A stretch of 64,000 bases of DNA, taken from positions 248,001 to 312,000 of the forward strand of contig NZ_QHHQ01000001.1 in the NCBI RefSeq assembly GCF_003258595.1. Reading direction: 5' to 3'. Below the pieces are notes generated by a model. It was not told where the DNA came from. It saw only the letters and a program-made list of their open reading frames with translations, and made no database searches. The DNA is from Acuticoccus sediminis (GTDB taxonomy: Bacteria; Pseudomonadota; Alphaproteobacteria; Rhizobiales; Amorphaceae). Of the stretch, positions 45,091-54,495 are shown one piece after another (position 1 is the first letter of the stretch; each line of letters begins with the position of its first letter). The translations under genes and the position numbers were made by a program.

Positions 45091-46374
45091 TCAGTCGGGC
45101 CGGGACACGGGCTCCGGCACCTCTGCCAGCGGGATGCGCACGGTGAAGGTCGAGCCGGCGCCGAGCTGGCTCCTCACCGTCAGCCGGCCGCGGTGGCGGT
45201 TGATGATGTGCTTCACGATCGCCAGCCCCAGCCCGGTCCCGCGCCGCGCCCGCGACTCCTCGATGTCGACGCGATAGAAGCGCTCGGTCAGCCGCGGAAC
45301 ATGCTCCGGCGGGACGCCCTTGCCGAAGTCCTGCACCGACATCGCCACCACCGGGCCGGACACGGTGTCCTCCCGCGCCGCACCGATCAGCACGCGCCCG
45401 CCCTCGCTGCCGTACTTCACCGCGTTCTCGATGAGGTTGTTCAGCACCTGCACCATCTCGTCGGAATCGCCGCGGATCGGCAGCGTCTCCTCCGCCACGG
45501 CGAGCTCCAGCGTGACGTTCGCCTCGTCGGCGATGCCGCGCGTCATCTCCACCGCGTAACGGGTGATCTCGGCGCAGTCGATGATCTCCGTCGGGCGCAC
45601 GTGGCTGCGCATCTCGATCCGCGACAGCGACAGGAGCGAGTCGGTGAGGCGCTTCATGCGGTCCGCCTGCTCGCGCATCAGGGCGAGGAACTGGTCCCGC
45701 GTCTTGGCGTCCTCGCGCGCCGGGCCCTGCAGGGTCTCGATCATGCCGGTCAGCGAGGCGAGCGGGGTGCGCAGCTCGTGGCTGGCGTTGGCGACGAAGT
45801 CCTCGCGCATGCGCTCGAGACGCTGCTGCTCGGAGAGGTCGTGGACGTAGACGGCCATCGCCTGCACCGGCTCGCCCCCCTCCCCCGTCAGCTCCAGCGG
45901 CGAGATGAACGCCTCGTAGTAGCGCCGGGTCGGCACCTTCTCGGCCCAGCGGGCACGCTCGGACAGGCCGGAGCGGCCCGCCCGCTCCACGGCGCGCACC
46001 AGCTCGGGCACGCGCAGCGCAAAGGAGATGGGGCTGCCGATGCTGACGATGCCCATCTGCTCGCGCGCGGCGCGATTGACCCACAGGATGGTCGCGTCCT
46101 GCGAGATGACGATGCACGCATCGGGCGAAGTGTCGAGCAGCGCCTTGGCGTCGGAGGACAGCGGCGCGCCCGCCTCGTCCTCCACTTGCGCGACGATTCC
46201 GGCGTGCGCGGCGCGAGGTCGCAGCACGAACGCTCCCGCCACGAGCAGAATCACGAGACTGGCTGCGCTGGAAAGCACCGCACACACGATTATAGCGACC
46301 GCGGCCAGCAGCACCGCGAAAATCTTGGCTGTTCGACGCAACACGCCCGTATCATCCTTCAGGTCGACCCTCAC
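45091..46374 (-). CDS. phoR: Phosphate regulon sensor histidine kinase PhoR
   Basis: A protein of about 427 residues. An N-terminal membrane segment pair (KIFAVLLAAVAIIVCAVL, SLVILLVAGAFVL) is followed by a PAS domain (DTSPDACIVISQDATILWVN), the phospho-acceptor region FVANASHELRTPLASL and an ATPase domain (NNLIENAVKYG, GTGLGLAIVKHI). It phosphorylates PhoB when phosphate is scarce. The start is uncertain: I chose a GTG at 46374, and a GTG at 46419 is possible. Extending the frame further would overlap the divergent msrP gene. It heads the pst-pho cluster. Confidence 0.93.
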   Translation of the reverse strand: MRVDLKDDTGVLRRTAKIFAVLLAAVAIIVCAVLSSAASLVILLVAGAFVLRPRAAHAGIVAQVEDEAGAPLSSDAKALLDTSPDACIVISQDATILWVNRAAREQMGIVSIGSPISFALRVPELVRAVERAGRSGLSERARWAEKVPTRRYYEAFISPLELTGEGGEPVQAMAVYVHDLSEQQRLERMREDFVANASHELRTPLASLTGMIETLQGPAREDAKTRDQFLALMREQADRMKRLTDSLLSLSRIEMRSHVRPTEIIDCAEITRYAVEMTRGIADEANVTLELAVAEETLPIRGDSDEMVQVLNNLIENAVKYGSEGGRVLIGAAREDTVSGPVVAMSVQDFGKGVPPEHVPRLTERFYRVDIEESRARRGTGLGLAIVKHIINRHRGRLTVRSQLGAGSTFTVRIPLAEVPEPVSRPD

Positions 46375-46450
46375 GTAAGCTTCATTTGAGGGTTCACCAC
46401 TCGACCCTAGTTTGAGCACACTTTGCGAAGCCAATGTGAAGGGGCGCAAC

Positions 46451-47455
46451 ATGCCGAATTTCATCAAGCCTAGATGGGCGCTCCCCGAGCGTGCGGCGAC
46501 GCCTGAATCGATCTTCCTTGCTCGTCGCTCGCTCATCAAGTCGGCCGGCCTCGGCGTGATCGGCGCGGCGCTCGCCGCACCGTCCGCACACGCCGGACTG
46601 CTGGACAACCTGTTCGGCGCCAACACCCCGCCGACCGACACCGAGCCCGACCCGACCACCGACCTCTACCCCGTCCAGAGGAACGAGGCGTACACCGGCG
46701 GCCGGCCGCTGACCGACGAAGGTCTCGCCACAACCTACAACAATTTTTACGAGTTCGGGTCCCATAAACGCATCTACGACGGCGCCCAGAAGCTCCCCCT
46801 CCGTCCCTGGACCGTCATCCTCGACGGCATGGTCGAGGAGGAGCAGACGGTCGACATCGACACCCTGATCCGCCAGATGCCGCTCGAGGAGCGGATCTAC
46901 CGCCACCGCTGCGTCGAGGCGTGGTCGATGGTGGTGCCGTGGTCGGGCTTCGCGATGGCCGAGCTCGTCAAGCTCGCCCGTCCGAAGGCCGGCGCCAAGT
47001 ACGTCCTGATGCAGACGTTCGAGAACCCGCAGGTGGCGAGCGGCCAGCGTCAGTCCTGGTACCCCTGGCCCTACACCGAGGGCGTCACCATCGAGGAGGC
47101 GACCAACCCGCTCGCCTTCATGGTCACCGGCGTCTACGGCAAGCCGGTGCCGAAGCAGAACGGTGCTCCGCTCCGCCTGGCGCTGCCGTGGAAGTACGGC
47201 TTCAAGTCGATCAAGTCGCTGGTGCGCTTCACGTTCACCGACCAGCGCCCGGTCTCGTTCTGGGAGAAGCTCGCCGCCAACGAGTACGGCTTCTGGGCCA
47301 ACGTGAACCCCGAGGTGCCGCACCCCCGCTGGAGCCAGGCGACGGAGATGCCCCTCGGCTCGGAGGAACGCATCCCCACCCAGCTCTTCAACGGCTACGC
47401 CGACGAGGTCGCCGGTCTCTACAAGGGCCTCGAGGGCGAACGGCTCTACACCTGA
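46451..47455 (+). CDS. msrP: Protein-methionine-sulfoxide reductase catalytic subunit MsrP (YedY)
   Basis: A 334-residue molybdoenzyme that repairs oxidised methionines in periplasmic proteins. A Tat signal is present (RRSLIK with twin Arg at 25-26, then GLGVIGAALAAPSAHA), and the molybdopterin-ligating Cys is C154 in YRHRCVEAWSMVVPWSGF. The C-terminal Ig-like part is complete (NVNPEVPHPRWSQATE). MsrP is normally paired with the heme-containing membrane subunit MsrQ, which is not adjacent here. The ATG at 46451 has GAAGGGG about 6 bases upstream. Divergent from phoR. Confidence 0.95.
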   Translation: MPNFIKPRWALPERAATPESIFLARRSLIKSAGLGVIGAALAAPSAHAGLLDNLFGANTPPTDTEPDPTTDLYPVQRNEAYTGGRPLTDEGLATTYNNFYEFGSHKRIYDGAQKLPLRPWTVILDGMVEEEQTVDIDTLIRQMPLEERIYRHRCVEAWSMVVPWSGFAMAELVKLARPKAGAKYVLMQTFENPQVASGQRQSWYPWPYTEGVTIEEATNPLAFMVTGVYGKPVPKQNGAPLRLALPWKYGFKSIKSLVRFTFTDQRPVSFWEKLAANEYGFWANVNPEVPHPRWSQATEMPLGSEERIPTQLFNGYADEVAGLYKGLEGERLYT

Positions 47456-47478
47456 GCCGCCGGGCACGATCCGGCGCC

Positions 47479-47493
47479 GGCGCCAAGGGCGCC
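47479..47493. terminator. Possible terminator between msrP and DUF924 gene
   Basis: A 6-bp stem (GGCGCC / GGCGCC) with a 3-base loop between two convergent genes. Short; tentative. Confidence 0.3.
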
Positions 47494-47528
47494 ACCCGGG
47501 GCCGCTCGCGGCGACCTCGGCCGTTGCC

Positions 47529-48104
47529 TCAGGCGCCGAAGCCGCCCGAGGCCAGGTAGGCCTTCTCCGCCTCGGTCGTCTCGCGCCCGAGGACGGCGTT
47601 GCGATGCGGGAAGCGGCCGAACCGGCGGATCGCATCGGCGTGGACCAGCGCATAGTAGTAGATGTCCTGCGGCGCGCCGTGGCGGTAGAGGTCGAGCCCC
47701 TCCTCCTGCGCGGCCACGTCCTCCGCGTGCTGGAACGGCAGGTAGAAGAAGTTGCGCATCGGCCAGGTCTGCGTCCGGTCGTGGCCCTTCGCCACCGCCC
47801 GCCGCGCCACCGCCAGCGCCTTGCCGTCGGCCGCGAACTGGCGCGGGTCGCCACGGAACACGTTGCGCGGAATCTGGTCGAGCAGGATGATCAGCGCGAG
47901 GCTGCCCGCCGCCGTCGCTGTCCACGCGTCGAACGCACCCTCCCGCGCCTTTTCCCACATCGCGAGGTAGTCGCCGCACGACGTGTCGAACGGGTCGGAG
48001 CGGTCGAACCAGCGCTCCGGTCCTGCATCGATCCAAAAGCGCAACAGCCCCAGGGCGGCCTGATCCTCTGAATTTGTTGCCTCGATGCCACCCTCGAACG
48101 CCAT
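47529..48104 (-). CDS. DUF924 family protein
   Basis: A 191-residue soluble protein with the DUF924 signatures: LLRFWIDAGPERWF near the start, then LALIILLDQIPRNVFRGDPRQFAAD and NFFYLPFQHAEDVAAQEEG, and GRFPHRNAVLGRE. The family has an alpha-helical, TPR-like fold and no known function. It is divergent from the TRAP permease (129 bases between starts). Confidence 0.9.
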   Translation of the reverse strand: MAFEGGIEATNSEDQAALGLLRFWIDAGPERWFDRSDPFDTSCGDYLAMWEKAREGAFDAWTATAAGSLALIILLDQIPRNVFRGDPRQFAADGKALAVARRAVAKGHDRTQTWPMRNFFYLPFQHAEDVAAQEEGLDLYRHGAPQDIYYYALVHADAIRRFGRFPHRNAVLGRETTEAEKAYLASGGFGA

Positions 48105-48233
48105 GCCGTCCTCCGTCTTCGCAGAAAAGAAAACCTCTTTGACTCAGATGAAAAGCATGGAACGCTGGCCGGTGCCAAAGGGACGCGAAGCGAAAGCGGC
48201 GACCGTGGGCGGAGAGACAAAGGGAAGTGGCCG

Positions 48234-50909
48234 ATGACGACCCACACCACATCACCCCATGCGCCGGGCGCGGCGACGTCCGGCGATGAACTCGTCGCAT
48301 CGGTCGACACCGGCGCCCGCAACCCGGTGGGCTGGCAGGCCTGGCTGATCCCGGGGATCGCGTTCATCTGGTCGCTGTTCCAGCTCTACGTGATCTCGCC
48401 GCTGCCGTTCATCCTGCAGAAGGCCGTCCCCTTCCACGTCATCTTCAACAACACGGAAATCCGCGCCATCCACCTCGCCTTCGCGCTGGTGCTGGTGGCG
48501 ATGGCCTTCCCCCTCTTCCCGAAGGCGCGGCTCGACCGCATTCCCTGGTACGACTTCCTCCTCGCCGCGCTCGGCGCCTTCGTCTGCCTCTACCTCGTCA
48601 TCTTCGCCGACCAGATCGCCCGCCGCTCCGGACTTCCGACCACCACGGACCTCATCGTGTCGACAACGGGCATGGTGCTGGTCGGCGTCGCGGTCTACCG
48701 CGCGCTCGGCCTGCCGCTCCTCATCGTGGTGTCGGTCTTCCTCGCCTACGTCTTCTTCGGCTCGTCGGACATCTTCCCCGACGTGATGCGCTGGGCCGGC
48801 GCCTCCTACGGCAAGGCGATGTGGCACTTCTGGATGCAGACCGAAGGCGTCTTCGGCGTCGCGCTGGGCGTCTCGGCGACGCTCATCTTCCTCTTCGTGC
48901 TGTTCGGGGCGATCCTCGAGCGGGCGGGCGCGGGCAACTTCTTCATCCAGATCGCGTTCGGCCTCCTCGGCCACCTGCGCGGCGGTCCGGCGAAGGCCGC
49001 GGTGGTCGCCTCGGGCCTCTCCGGCATCTACTCCGGCTCGTCGATCGCCAACGTGGTGACGACCGGCACCTTCACGATCCCGCTGATGAAGAAGACCGGA
49101 TTCCCGGCCGAGAAGGCGGGCGCGGTCGAGGTGGCCTCGTCCACCAACGGCCAGCTCACTCCGCCGGTGATGGGCGCGGCGGCCTTCCTGATCGCCGAGT
49201 TCACCGGCACGCCCTACACCGACCTCATCGTCTACGCCTTCCTGCCGGCGGTCGTCTCCTACATCGCCCTCCTCTACATCGTGCACCTCGAGGCCCTGAA
49301 GCTCGGCCTCAAGGGCCTGCCGCCCCATGCCGACACCAAGGCCCGGTCGACCGCGCGCAAGTTCGGCGGCTTCCTGGTCGGCTTCATCGCGATCGCGGCG
49401 CTGGGCTTCTTCGTGCACTACGCGCTCGGCTTCCTGCGGGCGCAGTTCCCCGGGGCGGGGCTGCTGACGGCCTCGCTGATGTTCCTCGCCTTCTACCTCT
49501 TGTGCCTGATCATCGCGGCCGCCCGTCCGGACCTCCACATCGACGATCCGGACGCCCCGCTGCACGAGATGCCGCGGGCCGGCGCGGTGGTTCTGACCGG
49601 GCTCCACTTCATCCTGCCGATCATCATCCTGCTCTACCTCGTGATGGTGGAGCGGCTGTCGCCGGGGCTCTCCGCCTTCTGGGCGACTGCCGCGATGATC
49701 TTCATCGCCCTCACGCAGCATCCGATCAAAGCCGTCCTGCGCGGCGGCAAGGGCATCGGCGCCGGCTTCATGCGCGGGCTCGACGAGTTCTTCCACGGCA
49801 TGGTCGGCGGCGCGCGCAACATGATCCCGATCGCGGTCGCCACGGGCGCCGCCGGCATCATCGTCGGCACCATCTCGCTGACCGGCGCGCACCAGGTCGT
49901 CGGCGCGCTGATCGAGCAGCTCGCGGGCGGCTCGCTGATGGCGATGCTCGTCCTCGTCGCGATCATGAGCCTCGTCCTCGGCATGGGTCTGCCGACGACG
50001 GCGAACTACATCGTCGTGTCGTCCCTGATGGCGCCCGTGATCATCTCGCTGGCGGCGTCGGAAGGGCTGATCATCCCGGCCGTCGCGGCGCACCTCTTCG
50101 TCTTCTACTTCGGCATCCTGGCCGACGACACGCCACCCGTCGGCCTCGCGGCCTACGCCGCGGCGGGCATATCCGGCGGCGACCCGATCAAGACCGGCTT
50201 CCAGGGCTTCGGGTACGACATCCGCACCGCGCTCCTGCCGTTCCTGTTCATCTTCAACACCGAGCTGCTGCTGATGCACGTGGTGTTCGTCGACGGGAAG
50301 CCGGTCGCCCAGTTCGTCGACGTCTTCACCGGGATCAAGGCGTTCATCATCGCCACGGTCGCGATGCTCGCCTTCGCCGCCGCCACGCAGCGCTATTTCT
50401 TCACCAAGAACAACATCTTCGAGACGGTGCTGCTCCTCCTCGCCGCGGGGCTCCTGTTCCGGCCGGGCCTCGCGCTCGACATGGTCCAGCCGCCCTACGC
50501 GATCCATCCCGGCAGCGAGGTCTACAAGGTGGCCGAGCAGGTCGAGCCCGGGACCATCATGCGCCTCCAGCTCGAGGGGACGGACTTCAACAACCCGGAC
50601 CAGCGGCCATCGATCTACCTCGTGGTGCGGCCGGGCGAAGGCGCGACCGGGCAGGACCGCCTCGCCGACATCGGCCTCGAGTTCATGGAGGACGGCGACC
50701 GGGTCACAGTGGAGGAGCCGTTCCCCGCCACCCCGTTCGCCTACCTGTCGCAGGACTTCGACTTCTATGCCGACGAGCCGGTGATCCTGGAGTCGGTGCA
50801 GACGCCGACCGAGCGGCTTCCGAAGGAGCTCTTCTACATCCCGGCCTTCCTGATCATCGCGCTGGTGATCGCGATGCAGAAGCGCCGCCAGACGGTGCCG
50901 GCCTTCTAG
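48234..50909 (+). CDS. Fused TRAP transporter permease (TAXI type, with DUF3394 C-terminus)
   Basis: An 891-residue membrane protein combining the small (DctQ-like) and large (DctM-like) TRAP subunits. The DctM part has FVLFGAILERAGAGNFFIQIAFGLLGHLRGGPAKAAVVASGLSGIYSGSS (broken here for length) and VLGMGLPTTANYIVVSSLMAPVI, then FYFGILADDTPPVGLAAYAAAGISGG. The last 200 residues match DUF3394. TAXI-TRAP systems import organic acids such as dicarboxylates or glutamate using a sodium gradient and a TAXI binding protein. No such binding protein is encoded in this window. AGGGAAGTGG precedes the ATG. Confidence 0.92.
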   Translation: MTTHTTSPHAPGAATSGDELVASVDTGARNPVGWQAWLIPGIAFIWSLFQLYVISPLPFILQKAVPFHVIFNNTEIRAIHLAFALVLVAMAFPLFPKARLDRIPWYDFLLAALGAFVCLYLVIFADQIARRSGLPTTTDLIVSTTGMVLVGVAVYRALGLPLLIVVSVFLAYVFFGSSDIFPDVMRWAGASYGKAMWHFWMQTEGVFGVALGVSATLIFLFVLFGAILERAGAGNFFIQIAFGLLGHLRGGPAKAAVVASGLSGIYSGSSIANVVTTGTFTIPLMKKTGFPAEKAGAVEVASSTNGQLTPPVMGAAAFLIAEFTGTPYTDLIVYAFLPAVVSYIALLYIVHLEALKLGLKGLPPHADTKARSTARKFGGFLVGFIAIAALGFFVHYALGFLRAQFPGAGLLTASLMFLAFYLLCLIIAAARPDLHIDDPDAPLHEMPRAGAVVLTGLHFILPIIILLYLVMVERLSPGLSAFWATAAMIFIALTQHPIKAVLRGGKGIGAGFMRGLDEFFHGMVGGARNMIPIAVATGAAGIIVGTISLTGAHQVVGALIEQLAGGSLMAMLVLVAIMSLVLGMGLPTTANYIVVSSLMAPVIISLAASEGLIIPAVAAHLFVFYFGILADDTPPVGLAAYAAAGISGGDPIKTGFQGFGYDIRTALLPFLFIFNTELLLMHVVFVDGKPVAQFVDVFTGIKAFIIATVAMLAFAAATQRYFFTKNNIFETVLLLLAAGLLFRPGLALDMVQPPYAIHPGSEVYKVAEQVEPGTIMRLQLEGTDFNNPDQRPSIYLVVRPGEGATGQDRLADIGLEFMEDGDRVTVEEPFPATPFAYLSQDFDFYADEPVILESVQTPTERLPKELFYIPAFLIIALVIAMQKRRQTVPAF

Positions 50910-50923
50910 GCCCGGTTCCCGCA

Positions 50924-50954
50924 GGCGCCGCCGGGCTCCGGACCCGGCGGCGCC
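50924..50954. terminator. Bidirectional terminator between TRAP permease and HAD gene
   Basis: A perfect 12-bp GC stem (GGCGCCGCCGGG / CCCGGCGGCGCC) with a 7-base loop lies between convergent stops. This is the strongest of the terminator-like structures in the window. Confidence 0.65.
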
Positions 50955-50967
50955 CGGCCGGACGCGG

Positions 50968-51567
50968 TCAGCCCGCGACGAGACGGGCCAGGCGCGCCCC
51001 CTTCGTCCAATGGATCGCCCTCCAGCCGGCCTCGCGCGCCGCATCGACGTTGCGGGCCGTATCGTCGACCAGGACGAGGTCGCCCGGGTCCGCACCGACG
51101 CGCACCGCCGCCGCATCGAAGAACGCACGGTCCGGCTTTCGCGCGCCGAGGGCGGCGGAATGGACCATGGCATCGACGTGCCGGCCGAGGCCGAGGCGGT
51201 CCATCAGGTAGGCGGCCCTCCTGTGGTCCTGGTTGGTGGCCAGCGCGATGCGCGTGCCGCCGGCGCGCAGGGCGTCGCAGTCGGCGAGGACAGCCTCGTC
51301 CACCGCCGAATCCCGGGCGAACCAGTAGTCGATGACGTCCACGGCGGTGACCGAGCGCGACAGCGCGGGCAGGCAGGCCTCCAGAACGTCGCCGAGGTCG
51401 GCACGGCCGGTCACGATCGCGTCCCAGTGCGCGGCGAAGAAGACGCTCTGGAGGGCGTCCGGCGAAATGCCGAGATCGCGTTCGATGTCCGTGGCCCACG
51501 ACCCGCCGTCCCCGGGGCGCCCGTTCACGACGACCCCGTCGACGTCCAGCATCAACCACCGCGCCAT
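50968..51567 (-). CDS. HAD superfamily hydrolase
   Basis: A 199-residue haloacid-dehalogenase-type phosphatase. Motif I is LDVDGVVVNG (D8, D10), motif II ATNQDHRR, motif III K in GARKPDRAFF and motif IV LVDDTARNVDAA. These enzymes hydrolyse small phosphorylated compounds; the substrate is unknown. I chose the ATG at 51567 because GGAGAGGGCG stands just before it; an open frame from 51654 would add 29 unlikely residues. It converges with the TRAP permease gene. Confidence 0.9.
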   Translation of the reverse strand: MARWLMLDVDGVVVNGRPGDGGSWATDIERDLGISPDALQSVFFAAHWDAIVTGRADLGDVLEACLPALSRSVTAVDVIDYWFARDSAVDEAVLADCDALRAGGTRIALATNQDHRRAAYLMDRLGLGRHVDAMVHSAALGARKPDRAFFDAAAVRVGADPGDLVLVDDTARNVDAAREAGWRAIHWTKGARLARLVAG

Positions 51568-51826
51568 CGCCCTCTCCACCGTCCCCGTCACCCTGTCCCT
51601 GGCCTGCGGCTCGCGTAGTGCGGAGCCGCCCCGGTCCCACCGGAATCCGGCCACTTCGCCTTTAAAATCAGACTGAAGGATATGCGCCGTCCCTCCGGCA
51701 CACGCTCACCGTGCCGGACCCGATTTCCACACCCTGCGCCGGCTGCTTTAACATTCCGGCCAAATGAGCGGCGTTCGAACGCTCAAACGAAAACGACCTC
51801 GAATGTCGAAAACGGGAGGAAACACG

Positions 51827-52954
51827 ATGCCCATCAAGCGGATGATGGCGTGCGCCACGATGGCGAGCGCCCTCGTTTTGGCCGCCACCGCGGCCGACGC
51901 GCGCCCCAAGACCGTCGACGGCCCCGGCTACATGCCCGAATGCTTCGCCCCGTGGGCGGAGGACACGGCCCACTTCCAGTGGCCGGCCAAGGAAGGCCCC
52001 TTCAAGGTCGCGGTCGTGAACGGCTTCGTCGGCAACATCTGGCGCATCCAGATGATCAAGACCGCCAAGGCCTTCGTCGAGCAGGAGGAGATCGCCCCGC
52101 TGGTCTCCGACCTCAAGGTCGTCTCGGTCGGGACGGACGCCGCGGCGCAGATGGGCGCCATCGAGGACTTCATCAATCAGGGCTACAACGCGATCATCAC
52201 CATCGCCAACAGCCCGACCGGCTTCGAGCGCGTCATCCGCCTCGCCAACCGCAACGACGTCGTCCTCGTCCCCTTCGACGGCCTCCTCGACTCGAAGGAC
52301 GTCATGCAGGTCAACGAGGACCAGTACGCCATGGGCGTGATGTCCGCGAACTGGCTGATCGACCACGTCGGCAAGTCGGGCAAGATCCTCGAGGTGCGCG
52401 GCGTCCCCGGCAACTCGGTCGACCGGGACCGACACGAGGGCTTCCGCTCCGTGATGGAGGCGGACGGCAACGACTTCGAGATCGTCGAGGTCGTCGGCAA
52501 CTGGGCGCCGGGCGACTCCCAGCGCGTCACCGCCGACGCGATCGCCGTCCACGGCCACTTCGACGGCGTCTTCTCCCAGGGCGGCACCAACGGCACGGTG
52601 CAGGCGATGATGGCCGCCGGCCACCCGTTCGTGCCGATCGCCGGCGAGGCCGAGAACGGCTTCCGCAAGCAGATCGCCGAGCACTCGGGCGAGGGCCTGA
52701 TCGGCCTGTCCTACGGCCAGTCGCCCGGCCTCGTCGCCATCTCCATCAAGGCCGCCCTCGAGGCGTTGCAGGGCAACGTCATGCCGCAGATGATCTCGGT
52801 GCCGATCCCCTCCGTCGATTTCGAGACGGTCGAGGACGGCGTGAACTACTGGTCCAACCTCCCCGACGACTTCTTCACGCCGAACGAGTTCCCGCCGTGC
52901 AACGTCAACATCACGGCGCCGGAGATCATGGCCGAGTCCGAGAAAGACAACTGA
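51827..52954 (+). CDS. Sugar ABC transporter substrate-binding protein (CUT2/RbsB-like)
   Basis: A 375-residue periplasmic binding protein of the ribose/galactose type. A signal peptide (MPIKRMMACATMASALVLAATAADA) precedes a domain with FKVAVVNGFVGNIWRIQMIKTAKAF, AIEDFINQGYNAIITIANSPTGFE and GVFSQGGTNGTVQAMMAAG. It is the first gene of a four-gene ABC operon, 14 bases ahead of the ATPase gene. GGGAGG precedes the ATG at 51827. The sugar is unknown; downstream glycosidases suggest a glucan-derived saccharide. Confidence 0.92.
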   Translation: MPIKRMMACATMASALVLAATAADARPKTVDGPGYMPECFAPWAEDTAHFQWPAKEGPFKVAVVNGFVGNIWRIQMIKTAKAFVEQEEIAPLVSDLKVVSVGTDAAAQMGAIEDFINQGYNAIITIANSPTGFERVIRLANRNDVVLVPFDGLLDSKDVMQVNEDQYAMGVMSANWLIDHVGKSGKILEVRGVPGNSVDRDRHEGFRSVMEADGNDFEIVEVVGNWAPGDSQRVTADAIAVHGHFDGVFSQGGTNGTVQAMMAAGHPFVPIAGEAENGFRKQIAEHSGEGLIGLSYGQSPGLVAISIKAALEALQGNVMPQMISVPIPSVDFETVEDGVNYWSNLPDDFFTPNEFPPCNVNITAPEIMAESEKDN

Positions 52955-52968
52955 GACCGGCCCCGTCG

Positions 52969-54495
52969 ATGAGCGAGCCTCAAACCCCGTTCCTTGAGAT
53001 GCGCGGCATCTCCAAGGCCTACGGTGGCGTGAAAGCCCTCACGGACGTGGATTTCGTCGCCCGCCGCGGCGAGATCCATGCCGTGCTGGGCGAGAACGGC
53101 GCCGGCAAATCCACCCTCATCAAGATCGCCTCGGGGGTCGTGACGCCGGATACCGGCACGCTCGTCGTCGACGGCACGCCACGCGCCTTCGCCTCCCCGC
53201 AGGAGGCGACGGCCGCCGGCATCGTCTGCATGTTCCAGGAGCTGTCGCTGTTGCCGGACCTCACGGTGGCCGACAACATCTTCATCACCGACCCGCCCCG
53301 CACCCGGCTCGGCCTGATCGACCGGCGCGCCCAGCGCCGCGGCGCCGAGGCGCTCCTCGCGCGCGTCGGCTGCGAGGACATCAACCCGTCGACCCGCATC
53401 CGCGACCTGCCGCTGTCGCGCCGGCAGATGGTCGAGATCGCCAAGGCGCTGGGCCGCGACCCGACCCTCCTCATCCTCGACGAGGCGACCTCGGCGCTGA
53501 CCGCGGCGGATGTCGAAAAGGTCTACGAGATCCTTCACAAGCTGCGGGCCGACGGGCTCGCCCTCCTCTACATCTCCCACCGCATGCACGAGATCGAGGA
53601 GCTGGCCGACACGCTGTCGGTCTTCCGCAACGGCCAGCGCGTCGACACCTTCGCCAAGGGCACGCACTCGGACGACGCGATCGTGCAGATGATGATCGGC
53701 CGCGAGTGGGCCAACGTCTACCCGGCGAAGCCCAGACGCATCGCCCCGCCGCCGCTGATCCTCGAGGCGGAGAACCTCACCTTCCCGCCCGCCCTCAACG
53801 GCGTGTCGCTGTCGGTCGGACGGGGCGAGATCGTCGGCATCGGCGGGCTCGACGGACAGGGCCAGCGCGAGCTGCTGCTGGCGCTCTTCGGCGTCCTCGC
53901 CTCGGTCGGCGGGACGGTGAAGATCGACGGCGCGCCGCAGCGCATCGGCTCGCCGTCCGCGGCCAAGCGCCCCGAGATCGGCATGGCGCTCATCCCCGAG
54001 GACCGCAAGACGGAGGGGTTGATGCTGCCGATGAGCGTCGGCGAGAACATCACCGCCGCCTCGCTGGGGAGCGTCACGAAGGGCGTCGTCATCGACCGCG
54101 CGGCGGAGGCCGAGAACATCCGCCGCATGGTGGCGGAGATGCAGATCAAGGTGGGCGACCTCGGCTCGCCCGTGGCGACGCTGTCCGGCGGCAACCAGCA
54201 GAAGGTCGTCATCGCCAAGTGGCTGCTGACGAACCCGCGCATCATCCTCCTCAACGACCCGACGCGCGGCATCGACGTCGGCACCAAGGAGGAGATCTAC
54301 GCCCTCCTGCGCCGCCTCGCCGACCAGGGCGCGGCCGTCGTCCTCTACACCACCGACTATGCCGAGCTGATCGGCTGCTGCGACCGGGTGCTCGTCATGT
54401 ACGAGGGCCGCGTCGTCAGCGAGCTCGCGGGTGACGACATCACCGAGACCAACATCGTCTCCGCCGCCCTCAACTTGTCGGGAGCGGCCGCATGA
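52969..54495 (+). CDS. Sugar ABC transporter ATP-binding protein (RbsA-like, two ATPase domains)
   Basis: A 508-residue tandem ATPase. The first half has Walker A GENGAGKST and Walker B LLILDEATSALT with signature LPLSRRQMVEIAKAL. The second half has the degenerate Walker A GLDGQGQRE and signature LSGGNQQKVVIAKWLL, as is usual for RbsA/XylG-type proteins. It energises the two downstream permeases. Its stop overlaps the start of permease 1 (ATGA), so translation is coupled. Confidence 0.95.
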   Translation: MSEPQTPFLEMRGISKAYGGVKALTDVDFVARRGEIHAVLGENGAGKSTLIKIASGVVTPDTGTLVVDGTPRAFASPQEATAAGIVCMFQELSLLPDLTVADNIFITDPPRTRLGLIDRRAQRRGAEALLARVGCEDINPSTRIRDLPLSRRQMVEIAKALGRDPTLLILDEATSALTAADVEKVYEILHKLRADGLALLYISHRMHEIEELADTLSVFRNGQRVDTFAKGTHSDDAIVQMMIGREWANVYPAKPRRIAPPPLILEAENLTFPPALNGVSLSVGRGEIVGIGGLDGQGQRELLLALFGVLASVGGTVKIDGAPQRIGSPSAAKRPEIGMALIPEDRKTEGLMLPMSVGENITAASLGSVTKGVVIDRAAEAENIRRMVAEMQIKVGDLGSPVATLSGGNQQKVVIAKWLLTNPRIILLNDPTRGIDVGTKEEIYALLRRLADQGAAVVLYTTDYAELIGCCDRVLVMYEGRVVSELAGDDITETNIVSAALNLSGAAA

